Assembly (NCBI GenBank): GCA_949291295.1
Contig: CASEVE010000004.1
Location: 26,574 to 90,573, forward strand
Source: an uncultured Olsenella sp.
Lineage (GTDB): Bacteria > Actinomycetota > Coriobacteriia > Coriobacteriales > Atopobiaceae
Length of the DNA stretch: 64,000 bases
Reading direction: 5' to 3'
Below the pieces are notes generated by a model. It worked only from the letters and a program-made list of their open reading frames with translations, was not told the origin of the DNA and did not search any database. Shown here piece by piece: positions 51,003-58,475 of this stretch. Made by a program: the position numbers and the translations under genes. Position 1 is the first letter of the stretch. Each line of letters starts with the position of its first letter.

Positions 51003-51626
51003 ATGGCTCAGAAGGATTCCGCGCAGCCTGTTGTCATCACCATCGCGCGCGACTTTGGCGCGGAGGGGCACGAGATCGGAAAGATGCTCTCGGTGGAGCT
51101 GGGCATTCCGCTCTACGACAACGAGCTGCTCGTGCGCTCGAGCCTGCGCACCGGTGACCCCATCGACCAGATGGCGGCCTACGACGAGCAGCTTGCCGAC
51201 GAGTTCATGGCGTTTCTGCCGGACCGCGTGGACACGCGCAGCGCCTCAGACCGCCTCTTCCACTCGATGTCCCAGGTCATCTTGGACCTCGGCGCCACCA
51301 AGAGCTGCATCATCGAGGGCAGGCTCTCGGACTACCTGCTGCGCAACAGCCCCAACCACATTGCCGTGCTGGTGACGGCTCCGCTTTCGGACCGCGTCGA
51401 GATCGTGCGGGCCAAGCGCGGGCTCTCCAAGAAGGAGGGCAAGAAGCTCGTCAAGCGCATGCAGAAGGCGCGCGAGGCGTTCTACAAGCGCTACTCCGGC
51501 GGCAAGTGGAAGATGACCGACGGCAAGGACCTTGTGGTCAACCGCGCCAAGCTCGGACGCCAGGGCTGCGTGGACGTGATCGCGACGGCGTACCGCTACA
51601 AGTGCGAGGAGCTGGCGGGGGAGTAG
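51003..51626 (+). CDS. Cytidylate-kinase-like family protein
   Basis: The protein has 207 residues. VVITIARDFGAEGHEIGKML is the P-loop region of the family (glycine-rich but without a classic GKS/T), then LGIPLYDNELLVRSS, SCIIEGRLSDYLLRN and VLVTAPLSDRVEIVRAKRGL. The family PF13189 contains proteins of unknown substrate that occur beside transporters and regulators. It lies 9 nt after the permease with AAGGAGG, so it is probably co-transcribed. It may phosphorylate a nucleotide or metabolite; the link with transport is unexplained. Confidence 0.8.
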   Translation: MAQKDSAQPVVITIARDFGAEGHEIGKMLSVELGIPLYDNELLVRSSLRTGDPIDQMAAYDEQLADEFMAFLPDRVDTRSASDRLFHSMSQVILDLGATKSCIIEGRLSDYLLRNSPNHIAVLVTAPLSDRVEIVRAKRGLSKKEGKKLVKRMQKAREAFYKRYSGGKWKMTDGKDLVVNRAKLGRQGCVDVIATAYRYKCEELAGE

Positions 51627-51645
51627 ACGCGCTCTTCCTTCGACG

Positions 51646-51687
51646 GGCCTCGGGGGTCCCGGCTCTAAGGCCGGGAACTCCGGGGCC
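51646..51687 (+). terminator. Imperfect terminator-like hairpin after the transporter operon
   Basis: CCCGGC pairs with GCCGGG at the core around TCTAAG, and GGCC(T)C with GGGGCC at the base, with mismatches between. There is no T tract. Confidence 0.5.
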
Positions 51688-51720
51688 TGTCGTGTGCGGG
51701 ACTAGCGTTGGGGCCTCCTT

Positions 51721-51943
51721 GCGCAAAATCGCCGCTCGTGCCACGAATGAGCGCTCGCGTGTGCAAAACCGCCGCTCGTGCCACATGATTTTAGGGGTGC
51801 CCAGAGTAGCCGAGGAGCAAAAGCCCAGATAGTGTCATAATTATTCGAACTAAAACCGACCTCAATGACCAATTCGATGTGGCATGAACGGCGTTTTTGC
51901 ACACGCGAGCCACCATTTGTGGCACGAGCGGCGATTTTGCACA
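51721..51943. repeat. Intergenic inverted-repeat element of a second sequence family
   Basis: Each arm has two copies of GCAAAA(T/C)CGCCGCTCGTGCC at an exact 40-bp spacing: 51721-51744 and 51761-51786 on the left, and the reverse complements at 51880-51903 and 51920-51943 on the right. The centre (51787-51879) contains AGCCGAGGAGC and AGTGTCATAATTATTC, and no gene. The layout is the same as in the CAAAT/TTGAG family although the sequence differs. It fills most of the gap between the transporter operon and the convergent serine dehydratase gene. Confidence 0.85.
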
Positions 51944-52033
51944 GAGCGTGTCCTCCGGGCCCAGCCAAGAGACGAGCTTTGCCAATGAAACAAAGCCGGG
52001 ATTGATGGGATGCGGTTCGAGGTCGCTTGCGGC

Positions 52034-53641
52034 CTAGTGTCCGCAGGCGCCGCAAGCGGCGCAAGCAGCCCTGGCCGTTGGCGTTGCGGCAAGTCCGCCG
52101 AGCGCCGTCTCGCGTAGGCGGGAGGGCAGAGCGTGGCCAACTTCTGCCATGGCGCGCACAACCTCGTCAAATGGTACGAGCCAGCGAATCCCCGAGAGGG
52201 CGAGCTGCGCCGCGGAGAACGCGGCGGCGACGCCGATGGCGTTTCTCGCCTGGCAGGGAACCTCCACGAGGCCGCCCACGGGATCGCAGGCAAGGCCCAG
52301 CAGGTTGGAGATGGCAATCGAGGAGGCGGTGAGCGCCTGCTCGGGCGTGCCGCCGAGAAGCTCAACGAGCGCCGCAGCCGCCATGGCTGCGGCGGAGCCA
52401 ACCTCGGCCTGGCAGCCACCCTCGGCCCCGGCGACGCACGCGTGCGTCTGGATGTTGAGGCCCACCGCGGCCGCGCACCAGAGGGCCGACGCTATGGCAT
52501 TGTCGTCGGCGCCGATGGCATCGGCAACGGCGAGGACGCATCCCGGGACCACGCCCGCAGAGCCAGCTGTGGGGGCGGCAACGATGACGCCCATAGCGGC
52601 CGAGCGCTCGAGAACCGCCATCGCGCGGGCGACGGCGTTTGTCTGTACGTTTCCCATGAGCGGGCCTGCCCAGTTTGAGGATCCCCTGCTCACAAGCTGT
52701 GCCTCGCCGCCGATGAAGCCGCCTAGCGAGCGGGCAGGTGTGGCGATGGGGGCGCTCGTCTCCTCTCGCATGACCTCAATCACGCGACGCATCCGCTCCT
52801 CGGCGGCCTTGTCCCCGCCGATCAGGCTCTCGCGAAGCGCCATGACGCCGCCGATGGTGAGGCCACGCTCGGCGCAGGCGTCGAGCAGCTGCTCGCCGTC
52901 GTCAAAGAGCTCCCGGACCGAGACTCCGGGGGAGAGCGACGCCGCGGAGCCGGGGACGGAGATGAAAGTGGCAAACTCCACGTCGCGCAAGGCGCGGACC
53001 TGCGGCAGCACGTTGTCTGCGGGTGCGCCGTCGGTCTCAAAGACGGAGTAGGCGCTGCCGCCCTGCTCGGTGCGGTAGGTGCGGCAGAACGCGATGTTGA
53101 CGTCTGCCGTAGCAAGCAGGCGCGTAAGTGAGGCGAGAATGCCCGGGGCGTCGCGGTGCGCCACAAAGAGCGTCGCGTATGCGCCGGTGATGTCTACGCC
53201 CACGCCGTCAATGCGGCTGATGCGCATCTTGCCGCCGCCGAGGCTCTCGCCGCGGACTTGGCAGTGCGCGCCAGAGGCGGACTCCATGTCGATGTCGACG
53301 GTGTTGGGGTGCACGGAGGAGTCGTCGGGAGCCTCCACGAACTCGAAGTCCAGGCCGGCCTCGCGCGCGAGGTCAAAGGCGTCGCGGATGCGCTCGTCAT
53401 CGGTGTCGAGGCCGAGGATGCCCGCCACGAGTGCGCGGTCGGTGCCGTGGCCGCGGTAGGTATGAGAAAAGGAGTTCCACAGTGTGAAGCGCACACGGAC
53501 GATGCGGCCCTCGAGCAGCGACGCAGCCACGCGGGCGCAGCGCAGGGCGCCTGCGGTGTGCGACGACGACGGTCCCACCATCACGGGTCCGAGGATCTCA
53601 AAGGTCGAGGTGGTGGCAAGGGTCTGCGGCTTTGATGCCAT
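52034..53641 (-). CDS. sdaA: L-serine ammonia-lyase, single-chain iron-sulfur type
   Basis: The protein has 535 residues. The beta-type domain comes first (FEILGPVMVGPSSSHTAGAL, then FSHTYRGHGTDRALVAGILG), then an ACT-like domain (PGILASLTRLLATADVNIAF), then the alpha-type domain with conserved cysteines in GVVPGCVLAVADAIG, HACVAGAEGGCQAEVG and PVGGLVEVPCQARNA for the 4Fe-4S cluster. The tail ends RAACAACGACGH; in a studied relative a C-terminal Cys reaches the cluster, and this tail has extra cysteines. It converts serine to pyruvate and ammonia. AAGGAG lies 6 nt before the ATG at 53641. Confidence 0.92.
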   Translation of the reverse strand: MASKPQTLATTSTFEILGPVMVGPSSSHTAGALRCARVAASLLEGRIVRVRFTLWNSFSHTYRGHGTDRALVAGILGLDTDDERIRDAFDLAREAGLDFEFVEAPDDSSVHPNTVDIDMESASGAHCQVRGESLGGGKMRISRIDGVGVDITGAYATLFVAHRDAPGILASLTRLLATADVNIAFCRTYRTEQGGSAYSVFETDGAPADNVLPQVRALRDVEFATFISVPGSAASLSPGVSVRELFDDGEQLLDACAERGLTIGGVMALRESLIGGDKAAEERMRRVIEVMREETSAPIATPARSLGGFIGGEAQLVSRGSSNWAGPLMGNVQTNAVARAMAVLERSAAMGVIVAAPTAGSAGVVPGCVLAVADAIGADDNAIASALWCAAAVGLNIQTHACVAGAEGGCQAEVGSAAAMAAAALVELLGGTPEQALTASSIAISNLLGLACDPVGGLVEVPCQARNAIGVAAAFSAAQLALSGIRWLVPFDEVVRAMAEVGHALPSRLRETALGGLAATPTARAACAACGACGH

Positions 53642-53753
53642 GGGAGCTCCTTCTTGGTCGTCCGCGGCGGGCCACTCTGCCCTCGCGGTTCCATAGGAGA
53701 GTTTGCCACACTCGCGTGCCGTGCGTTGGGGTGGGGTCTCGGCGTTCGAGCGG

Positions 53754-53960
53754 CGCTCAAATCTGGATTTGAGCAAACGCTGCGCTCAAATCACCCATTT
53801 GAGTGCTGAGGGCGTTGCAGGAGCGGCTATTGTGGGGCTCGGGCCCGTTCGTCCTTCTCGCTAGCTGGGCTTTTGTCGGCGAGAAGGAACTCCTGTTGTT
53901 GCCACTGTGCTCAAATCGTGCTTTTGAGCGCGCCGTTTGCTCAAATGGGGTTTTGAGCAC
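53754..53960. repeat. Intergenic inverted-repeat element, copy 3
   Basis: The left arm has GCGCTCAAATCTGGATTTGAGC-type (53754-53775, given as GCGCTCAAATC then TGGATTTGAGC) and GCTCAAATCACCCATTTGAG (53784-53803). The right arm (53907-53960) has GTGCTCAAATCGTGC/TTTTGAGCGC and TCAAATGGGG/TTTTGAGCAC. The central hairpin CCTTCTCGC...GCGAGAAGG encloses AGCTGGGCTTTTGTC, nearly the same as in copy 1. A further half-unit lies at 53999-54020. It fills the gap between the divergent serine dehydratase and DUF969 genes, and no gene is seen from 53642 to 54159. Confidence 0.82.
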
Positions 53961-54159
53961 GAGGCAACACGGGGCCAGCGCGGGACCATGCACTGCGTTG
54001 CTCAGATGTGGGTTTTGAGCTCGGCGCTGGCTCGGCCTCGAACAACCGTGTGCCGAGGCACTGTTTCCGTTTGCGCACGTTCTTCTCGCCGTTCTTCTTG
54101 CCGTGCTCGCTGGGCGGGTACGATACCCAAGTCGTATTGTCTATGTGCAAGGAGGACCG

Positions 54160-54957
54160 ATGGATCCCGCAGAGCTCCTCAAGCTCCTGGGAATCGTCAT
54201 CGTGGTGGTGGGCTTTGCGCTCAAGCTCGACTCCATCCTCATCATCATGGTGGCGGCCATCGCCACCGCAGTGGTGGGCGGGATGGACCCGGTGGCGTTT
54301 CTGAACACGCTCGGCGAGAGCTTTGTCTCAAACCGCAGCATGTGCATCTTCATCATGACGTTTGTGCTCACGGGTACCCTTGAGCGCAACGGACTGCGGC
54401 AGGCCGCCGCGGCGCTCATCCGCAAGCTCAAGAACGCCACCTCGGGCATCATCATCTCTGCCTACGGTCTGGTGCGCGTTGCCTTTGCGGCCTTCAACAT
54501 CAACTTTGGCGGCGTGGCGGGCTTTGTGCGCCCGGTCATCATGCCCATGGCGCAGGCCGCCGTGGAGCGCGACGGCAACAAGATTGACGACAAGCACCTC
54601 GAGGAGCTCAAGGCCACCTCGGCCGGCATCGACAACGTTGCGTGGTTCTTTGGCCAGGTGCTCTTTGTGGGCGGCTCGGGCGGCCTGCTCGTGCAGGGCA
54701 CGCTTGCGGGCCTCGGCTATGACGTGAGCCTCGTCGACCTTGCCGCGGTGCAGATTCCCGTGGCGGTTCTCGCCATGCTCGTGGCGATCGTCTACTACAA
54801 CCTCATCGACCGTCGGCTCATGCGGCGTCGTGCCCGCGTGATCAAGGCCACCGGCTCCTCCGTCTACGAGGGCGCTTCCGCTGAAGCCGAGAAGGGCGCG
54901 GCCGAGAAGGGCGCTGCCGAGAAGGACGCTGCCGAGAAGGGCGGTGAGGACGCATGA
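54160..54957 (+). CDS. DUF969 family membrane protein, probable 5-oxoproline transporter subunit
   Basis: The protein has 265 residues. It has several membrane helices (LLGIVIVVVGFALKLDSILI, then IIMVAAIATAVVGGMDPVAF and GFVRPVIMPMAQAAVER). The C-terminus has a cytoplasmic tail of four AEKG-type repeats (AEKGAAEKGAAEKDAAEKGG). DUF969 and DUF979 genes are habitually adjacent and often lie beside pyroglutamate-processing genes, so a 5-oxoproline carrier is the likely role; that is inference. AAGGAGG lies 4 nt before the ATG. It overlaps the DUF979 start by ATGA. Confidence 0.82.
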   Translation: MDPAELLKLLGIVIVVVGFALKLDSILIIMVAAIATAVVGGMDPVAFLNTLGESFVSNRSMCIFIMTFVLTGTLERNGLRQAAAALIRKLKNATSGIIISAYGLVRVAFAAFNINFGGVAGFVRPVIMPMAQAAVERDGNKIDDKHLEELKATSAGIDNVAWFFGQVLFVGGSGGLLVQGTLAGLGYDVSLVDLAAVQIPVAVLAMLVAIVYYNLIDRRLMRRRARVIKATGSSVYEGASAEAEKGAAEKGAAEKDAAEKGGEDA

Positions 54958-55916
54958 CGGAGTTCATCCAGTTCTTCCAGAGCGCCGACGTGACGCTTTC
55001 CGACAAGCTCCTCGAGGTTGCCTACATCGCCATGGGGCTTATCGCCGTTTACGCGGGCGTGCGCAACGCTACGGACAAGACCAATCCCAAGCGCATGGGC
55101 ACGGCGATCTTCTGGGTGGTATGCGGCATGCTCTTCATCGTGGGCCGTTGGGTTCCCAGCACCGTGGCGGGCGCTCTGGTGGTCATCATGGTCATTCCCG
55201 CCATCTGCAAGCAGGTTGGTCGTGGCACGGGCGACGAGCCCACGCCCGAGGAGATGCAGGGCAACTACGAGAAGATCGGCATGAAGCTCTTTGTGCCCGC
55301 GCTCTCGCTGGGCGTCATGGCGCTCGTGTTTGCCCTGTTCACCAACATCAGCTCGCTCGTTGGCCTCACGTTTGGCGTGGTTGTGGGCGGTCTCATGCTC
55401 TTTGCGTTCTCGCACAAGAACACGCCCACGGTCTTTCTCAATGACACGCGCCGCATGCTTGATGCAGTGGGCCCGCTCTCGATGCTGCCTATTCTGCTGG
55501 CCGCCCTGGGCTCCATCTTCACCGCGGCCGGCGTGGGCGACGTAATCTCCCATATCGTCTCCGGTGTGATTCCGCAGGGCAACCTTATGGTGGGCATCAT
55601 CGTCTACGCCATTGGCATGGCCGTCTTCACCATGGTCATGGGCAACGCCTACGGTGCCATCACGGTGCTCACGGTGGGCATTGGCGCGCCGTTTGTGCTC
55701 TCGTTGGGCGCCGACCCGGCGCTCGTTGGATCCGTGGCGCTTACCTGCGGCTTCTGCGGCACGCTCATGACACCGATGGCGGCGAACTTCAACATCCTTC
55801 CCGTGGCCATCCTTGAGATGAAGGACTCCTACGGTGTCATCAAGAAGCAGATTCCCATCGCGCTCATCATGCTCGCCGCTCAGATTGTCTACATGATCGT
55901 CATGACCGCGCTCTAA
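54954..55916 (+). CDS. DUF979 family membrane protein, probable transporter partner
   Basis: The protein has 320 residues with about nine hydrophobic helices (for example LLEVAYIAMGLIAVYAGVRN and FVPALSLGVMALVFALFTNI). Family segments include NATDKTNPKRMGTAIFWVVC, MVMGNAYGAITVLTVGIGAP and GFCGTLMTPMAANFNILPVA. It is coupled to DUF969 by ATGA overlap, and the two probably form one carrier. Confidence 0.85.
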   Translation: MTEFIQFFQSADVTLSDKLLEVAYIAMGLIAVYAGVRNATDKTNPKRMGTAIFWVVCGMLFIVGRWVPSTVAGALVVIMVIPAICKQVGRGTGDEPTPEEMQGNYEKIGMKLFVPALSLGVMALVFALFTNISSLVGLTFGVVVGGLMLFAFSHKNTPTVFLNDTRRMLDAVGPLSMLPILLAALGSIFTAAGVGDVISHIVSGVIPQGNLMVGIIVYAIGMAVFTMVMGNAYGAITVLTVGIGAPFVLSLGADPALVGSVALTCGFCGTLMTPMAANFNILPVAILEMKDSYGVIKKQIPIALIMLAAQIVYMIVMTAL

Positions 55917-55919
55917 ACC

Positions 55920-55989
55920 TGACAAAGGTGACAGGGTAAATTGTCATCATGACAAACTACCCTGTCACCTTTGTCATCACCTTTGTCAC
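55920..55989. promoter_or_regulatory. Perfect 19-bp palindromic stem with nested TGACA boxes before pcp
   Basis: TGACAAAGGTGACAGGGTA (55920-55938) and TACCCTGTCACCTTTGTCA (55958-55976) are exact reverse complements. The loop holds a smaller palindrome TGTCATCATGACA, and TCACCTTTGTCAC (55977-55989) repeats half of the stem. It may be a terminator, a processing hairpin, or an operator array for a TGACA-binding regulator. There is no T tract. Confidence 0.75.
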
Positions 55990-56006
55990 GAAAGGAAGCG
56001 ATACGA

Positions 56007-56651
56007 ATGAAGGTATTGGTGACGGGCTTTGAGCCCTTTGGCGGCGCGACTATCAATCCCGCGCTCGAGGCCGTGCAGCGCCTCCCGCACACGATCGCCG
56101 GTGCCGAGGTGGTCACCGTGCAGATCCCGGTGGTCTTTGGCAAGGACGCCGCCGCCGTCGCGGCTGCCATCGACGCCGAGCAGCCCGACCTCGTGCTCTG
56201 CGTGGGCCAGGCCGGCGGCCGCAGCCATATCACGCCCGAGTTCGTGGGCATCAACTACGCAAACGCCCGCATTCCGGACAACGAGGGCAACCAGCCCGTC
56301 GGCCGCCTCGAGGAGGACGGTCCGGATGCCTACTTCGCCACGCTTCCCGTCTTTGCGATGGTCGACGCCGCGCGCGCCGCGGGCGTGCCGGCCGCCGTCT
56401 CCTACACCGCGGGCACGTTCTGCTGCAACGAGGTCCTCTACGAGCTGCTCCACACGCTCGCGACGCGCCACCCCGGCGTGCGCGGCGGCTTTGTGCACGT
56501 CCCGTATGCCACCGAGCAGGTTGTCTCCATGGGAGAGGGCACCGCGTCCATGAGCGTGGACATGATGGTCGCCGGCCTTACGGCCATGATCGAGGCGGCG
56601 GTCACGAGTTCCGATGATTCCGTTGCGGCAGGGGAGGGCACCGAGCAGTAG
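56007..56651 (+). CDS. pcp: Pyroglutamyl-peptidase I
   Basis: The protein has 214 residues, the usual size. VLVTGFEPFGGATINPALEA opens the C15 fold; VGINYANARIPDNEGNQPV, then YTAGTFCCNEVLYELLH (Cys nucleophile) and GFVHVPYATEQV (His) are diagnostic. It removes N-terminal pyroglutamate from peptides in the cytoplasm. It follows the DUF969-DUF979 pair after the 19-bp palindrome, which links peptide-derived pyroglutamate to the membrane pair. GAAAGGAAG lies before the ATG. Confidence 0.93.
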   Translation: MKVLVTGFEPFGGATINPALEAVQRLPHTIAGAEVVTVQIPVVFGKDAAAVAAAIDAEQPDLVLCVGQAGGRSHITPEFVGINYANARIPDNEGNQPVGRLEEDGPDAYFATLPVFAMVDAARAAGVPAAVSYTAGTFCCNEVLYELLHTLATRHPGVRGGFVHVPYATEQVVSMGEGTASMSVDMMVAGLTAMIEAAVTSSDDSVAAGEGTEQ

Positions 56652-56723
56652 TTCTTCTCGGCAGGTTCTTCTGTGCCAGCCCGCAGTTGTGTGGACCGGT
56701 TCCGACACAATTGAAGAGAGATC

Positions 56724-56829
56724 TGTCGGGAAGGGTCCACGCTTTGCGGAGCGGGGACCCTTCCCGACGCTTACGCCGAGAAAAACGTCGGCCCGGGTCC
56801 ACGATTGCGGTGCGTGGACCCGGGCCGAC
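56724..56829. terminator. Twin long hairpins between convergent pcp and gltX
   Basis: Hairpin 1 pairs GTCGGGAAGGGTCC (56725-56738) with GGACCCTTCCCGAC (56755-56768). Hairpin 2 pairs GTCGGCCCGGGTCCACG (56787-56803) with its perfect complement (56813-56829). Both contain GGGTCCACG followed by TTGCGG, so they are diverged copies of one unit. GCCGAGAAAAA lies between them and GGCGAGAAG after. They can stop transcription from both sides, but are longer than needed. Confidence 0.8.
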
Positions 56830-56867
56830 AGAGTTGGCGAGAAGAGCTTAGCGCTGAGATACCCCTC

Positions 56868-58352
56868 CTACAGCGCCATCGCGCGGGCGCGGTCGATGCG
56901 GGCGAGGCAGTCCTTACGGCCAACGAGCGCCATCGTCTCGCCAAGCGGCGGCGACACCATGTTGCCGCACACGGCCACGCGCACGGCCTGGAAGACCAGG
57001 CGCTTCTTCAGGTCGAGCGCCTCGGGCAGCGGCTCCAGGGCGGCGTCGATCGCCTCGGCGGTCCAGCCGTCCTCCGGCAGGGCGAGAAGCCCCTCGCGAG
57101 CAGCGTCAAGCACCGCGCCCATGCCCTCCTTGGCCAGACCCTTCTCCACGCTCTTCTCGTCGTAGGTCAGCGTCTCGGCGGTGGCAAAGACGGGCGCGGC
57201 AACGGTGACCACGTCCGCGGGGAACTTGGTGCGCGGCTTCACGATGGCGGCCAGGGCGTCGATCCACGCCTCGTCGTACTCCACGCCGCCCTCGATGAGG
57301 CCGGCCTCGTGGAGCTCGGGGATCATGATCTCGTCCGCAAACTCCTGGTCGCTCATGGAGCGGATGTACTCCGCCTGGATCCAGTCGAGCTTCTTGGGGT
57401 CAAAGGTCGCCGGGTTCTTGGACACGTGCTCCAAAGAGAACTCGCGCGCCAGCACGTCGCGCGGGATGATCGTGGTCTCGCCGTCGAGCGACCAGCCCAG
57501 AAGCGCCAGGTAGTTGACAAACGCATCCGAGAGATAGCCCGCGTCGCGGTACTCCTCCACGTTGGTGGCGCCGTGGCGCTTGGAGAGCTTCTTGCCGTCC
57601 GCGCCCAGAATCATGGAGATGTGCGCGAAGGTGGGCACCGGCGCGCCCAGGGCCTCGTAGACGATGACCTGGCGCGGGGTGTTGGAGAGGTGGTCGTCGC
57701 CGCGGATGACGTGGGTGATGCCCATGGCTGCGTCATCGACCACGGTGGCGAAGTTGTAGGTGGGAGTGCCGTCGGTGCGCTGGATGACAAAGTCGTCGAG
57801 CTCGCGGGCCGCAAAGGTCACGTCGCCGTGGACGGCGTCGCGCACCACCACGTCGCCGCGGTCCTCGGGCACCTTGATGCGCAGAACGTACGGCTCGCCG
57901 GCGGCAATCCGGCGCTGCGCCTCCTCGGGGTCGAGGTCGCGGCAGCGGCGCTGGTAGCCCTGGAAGGGGTCCTTGCGCGCCTGCGCCTCCGCGCGGTCGG
58001 CGGCCAGCTGCTCGGGCGTGCAGAAGCAGGGATAGGCCTTCCCCTCGTCCCACAGGCGCTGCGCGGCGGCGCGATACATCTCGGCGCGCTCGGTCTGCAT
58101 GTAGGGACCAAAGTCTCCGCCCACCTCCGGGCCCTCGTCCCAATCGAGCCCCAGCCAGCGCATGGCGCGCAGGATGATCTGGGTGTTCTCCTCGGTGGAG
58201 CGCTCGGGATCCGTGTCGTCGATGCGCAGGATGAAGGTGCCGTGGTTGGCGCGGGCAAAGGCCCAGTTGTAGATTGCGGTGCGCGCGCCGCCAACGTGAA
58301 GCTTGCCGGTGGGCGAGGGCGCAAAGCGCACGCGAACGGGGGTCTCGGACAT
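56868..58352 (-). CDS. gltX: Glutamyl-tRNA synthetase
   Basis: The protein has 494 residues. RFAPSPTGKLHVGGARTAI is the HIGH-type motif and GADGKKLSKRHGATNVEEY the KMSKS-type motif. RIDDTDPERSTEENTQ and GDDHLSNTPRQ are further class I GluRS landmarks. It charges tRNA-Glu (and in many bacteria tRNA-Gln, later amidated; a Gln system is not visible here). GAGAGG lies 6 nt before the ATG at 58352; the longer frame to 58442 has no good ribosome site. Confidence 0.95.
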   Translation of the reverse strand: MSETPVRVRFAPSPTGKLHVGGARTAIYNWAFARANHGTFILRIDDTDPERSTEENTQIILRAMRWLGLDWDEGPEVGGDFGPYMQTERAEMYRAAAQRLWDEGKAYPCFCTPEQLAADRAEAQARKDPFQGYQRRCRDLDPEEAQRRIAAGEPYVLRIKVPEDRGDVVVRDAVHGDVTFAARELDDFVIQRTDGTPTYNFATVVDDAAMGITHVIRGDDHLSNTPRQVIVYEALGAPVPTFAHISMILGADGKKLSKRHGATNVEEYRDAGYLSDAFVNYLALLGWSLDGETTIIPRDVLAREFSLEHVSKNPATFDPKKLDWIQAEYIRSMSDQEFADEIMIPELHEAGLIEGGVEYDEAWIDALAAIVKPRTKFPADVVTVAAPVFATAETLTYDEKSVEKGLAKEGMGAVLDAAREGLLALPEDGWTAEAIDAALEPLPEALDLKKRLVFQAVRVAVCGNMVSPPLGETMALVGRKDCLARIDRARAMAL

Positions 58353-58475
58353 GAGGTTCCTCTCCGTGGTTCTTATCGTCACATACGCATCTAGTATACA
58401 GCGCTGGCGAGAAGGACGGCGACGTCCCGACGATGTCCGCACGGCGCCCTGGCGAATCGCGGCGCCCGTGCGCCA

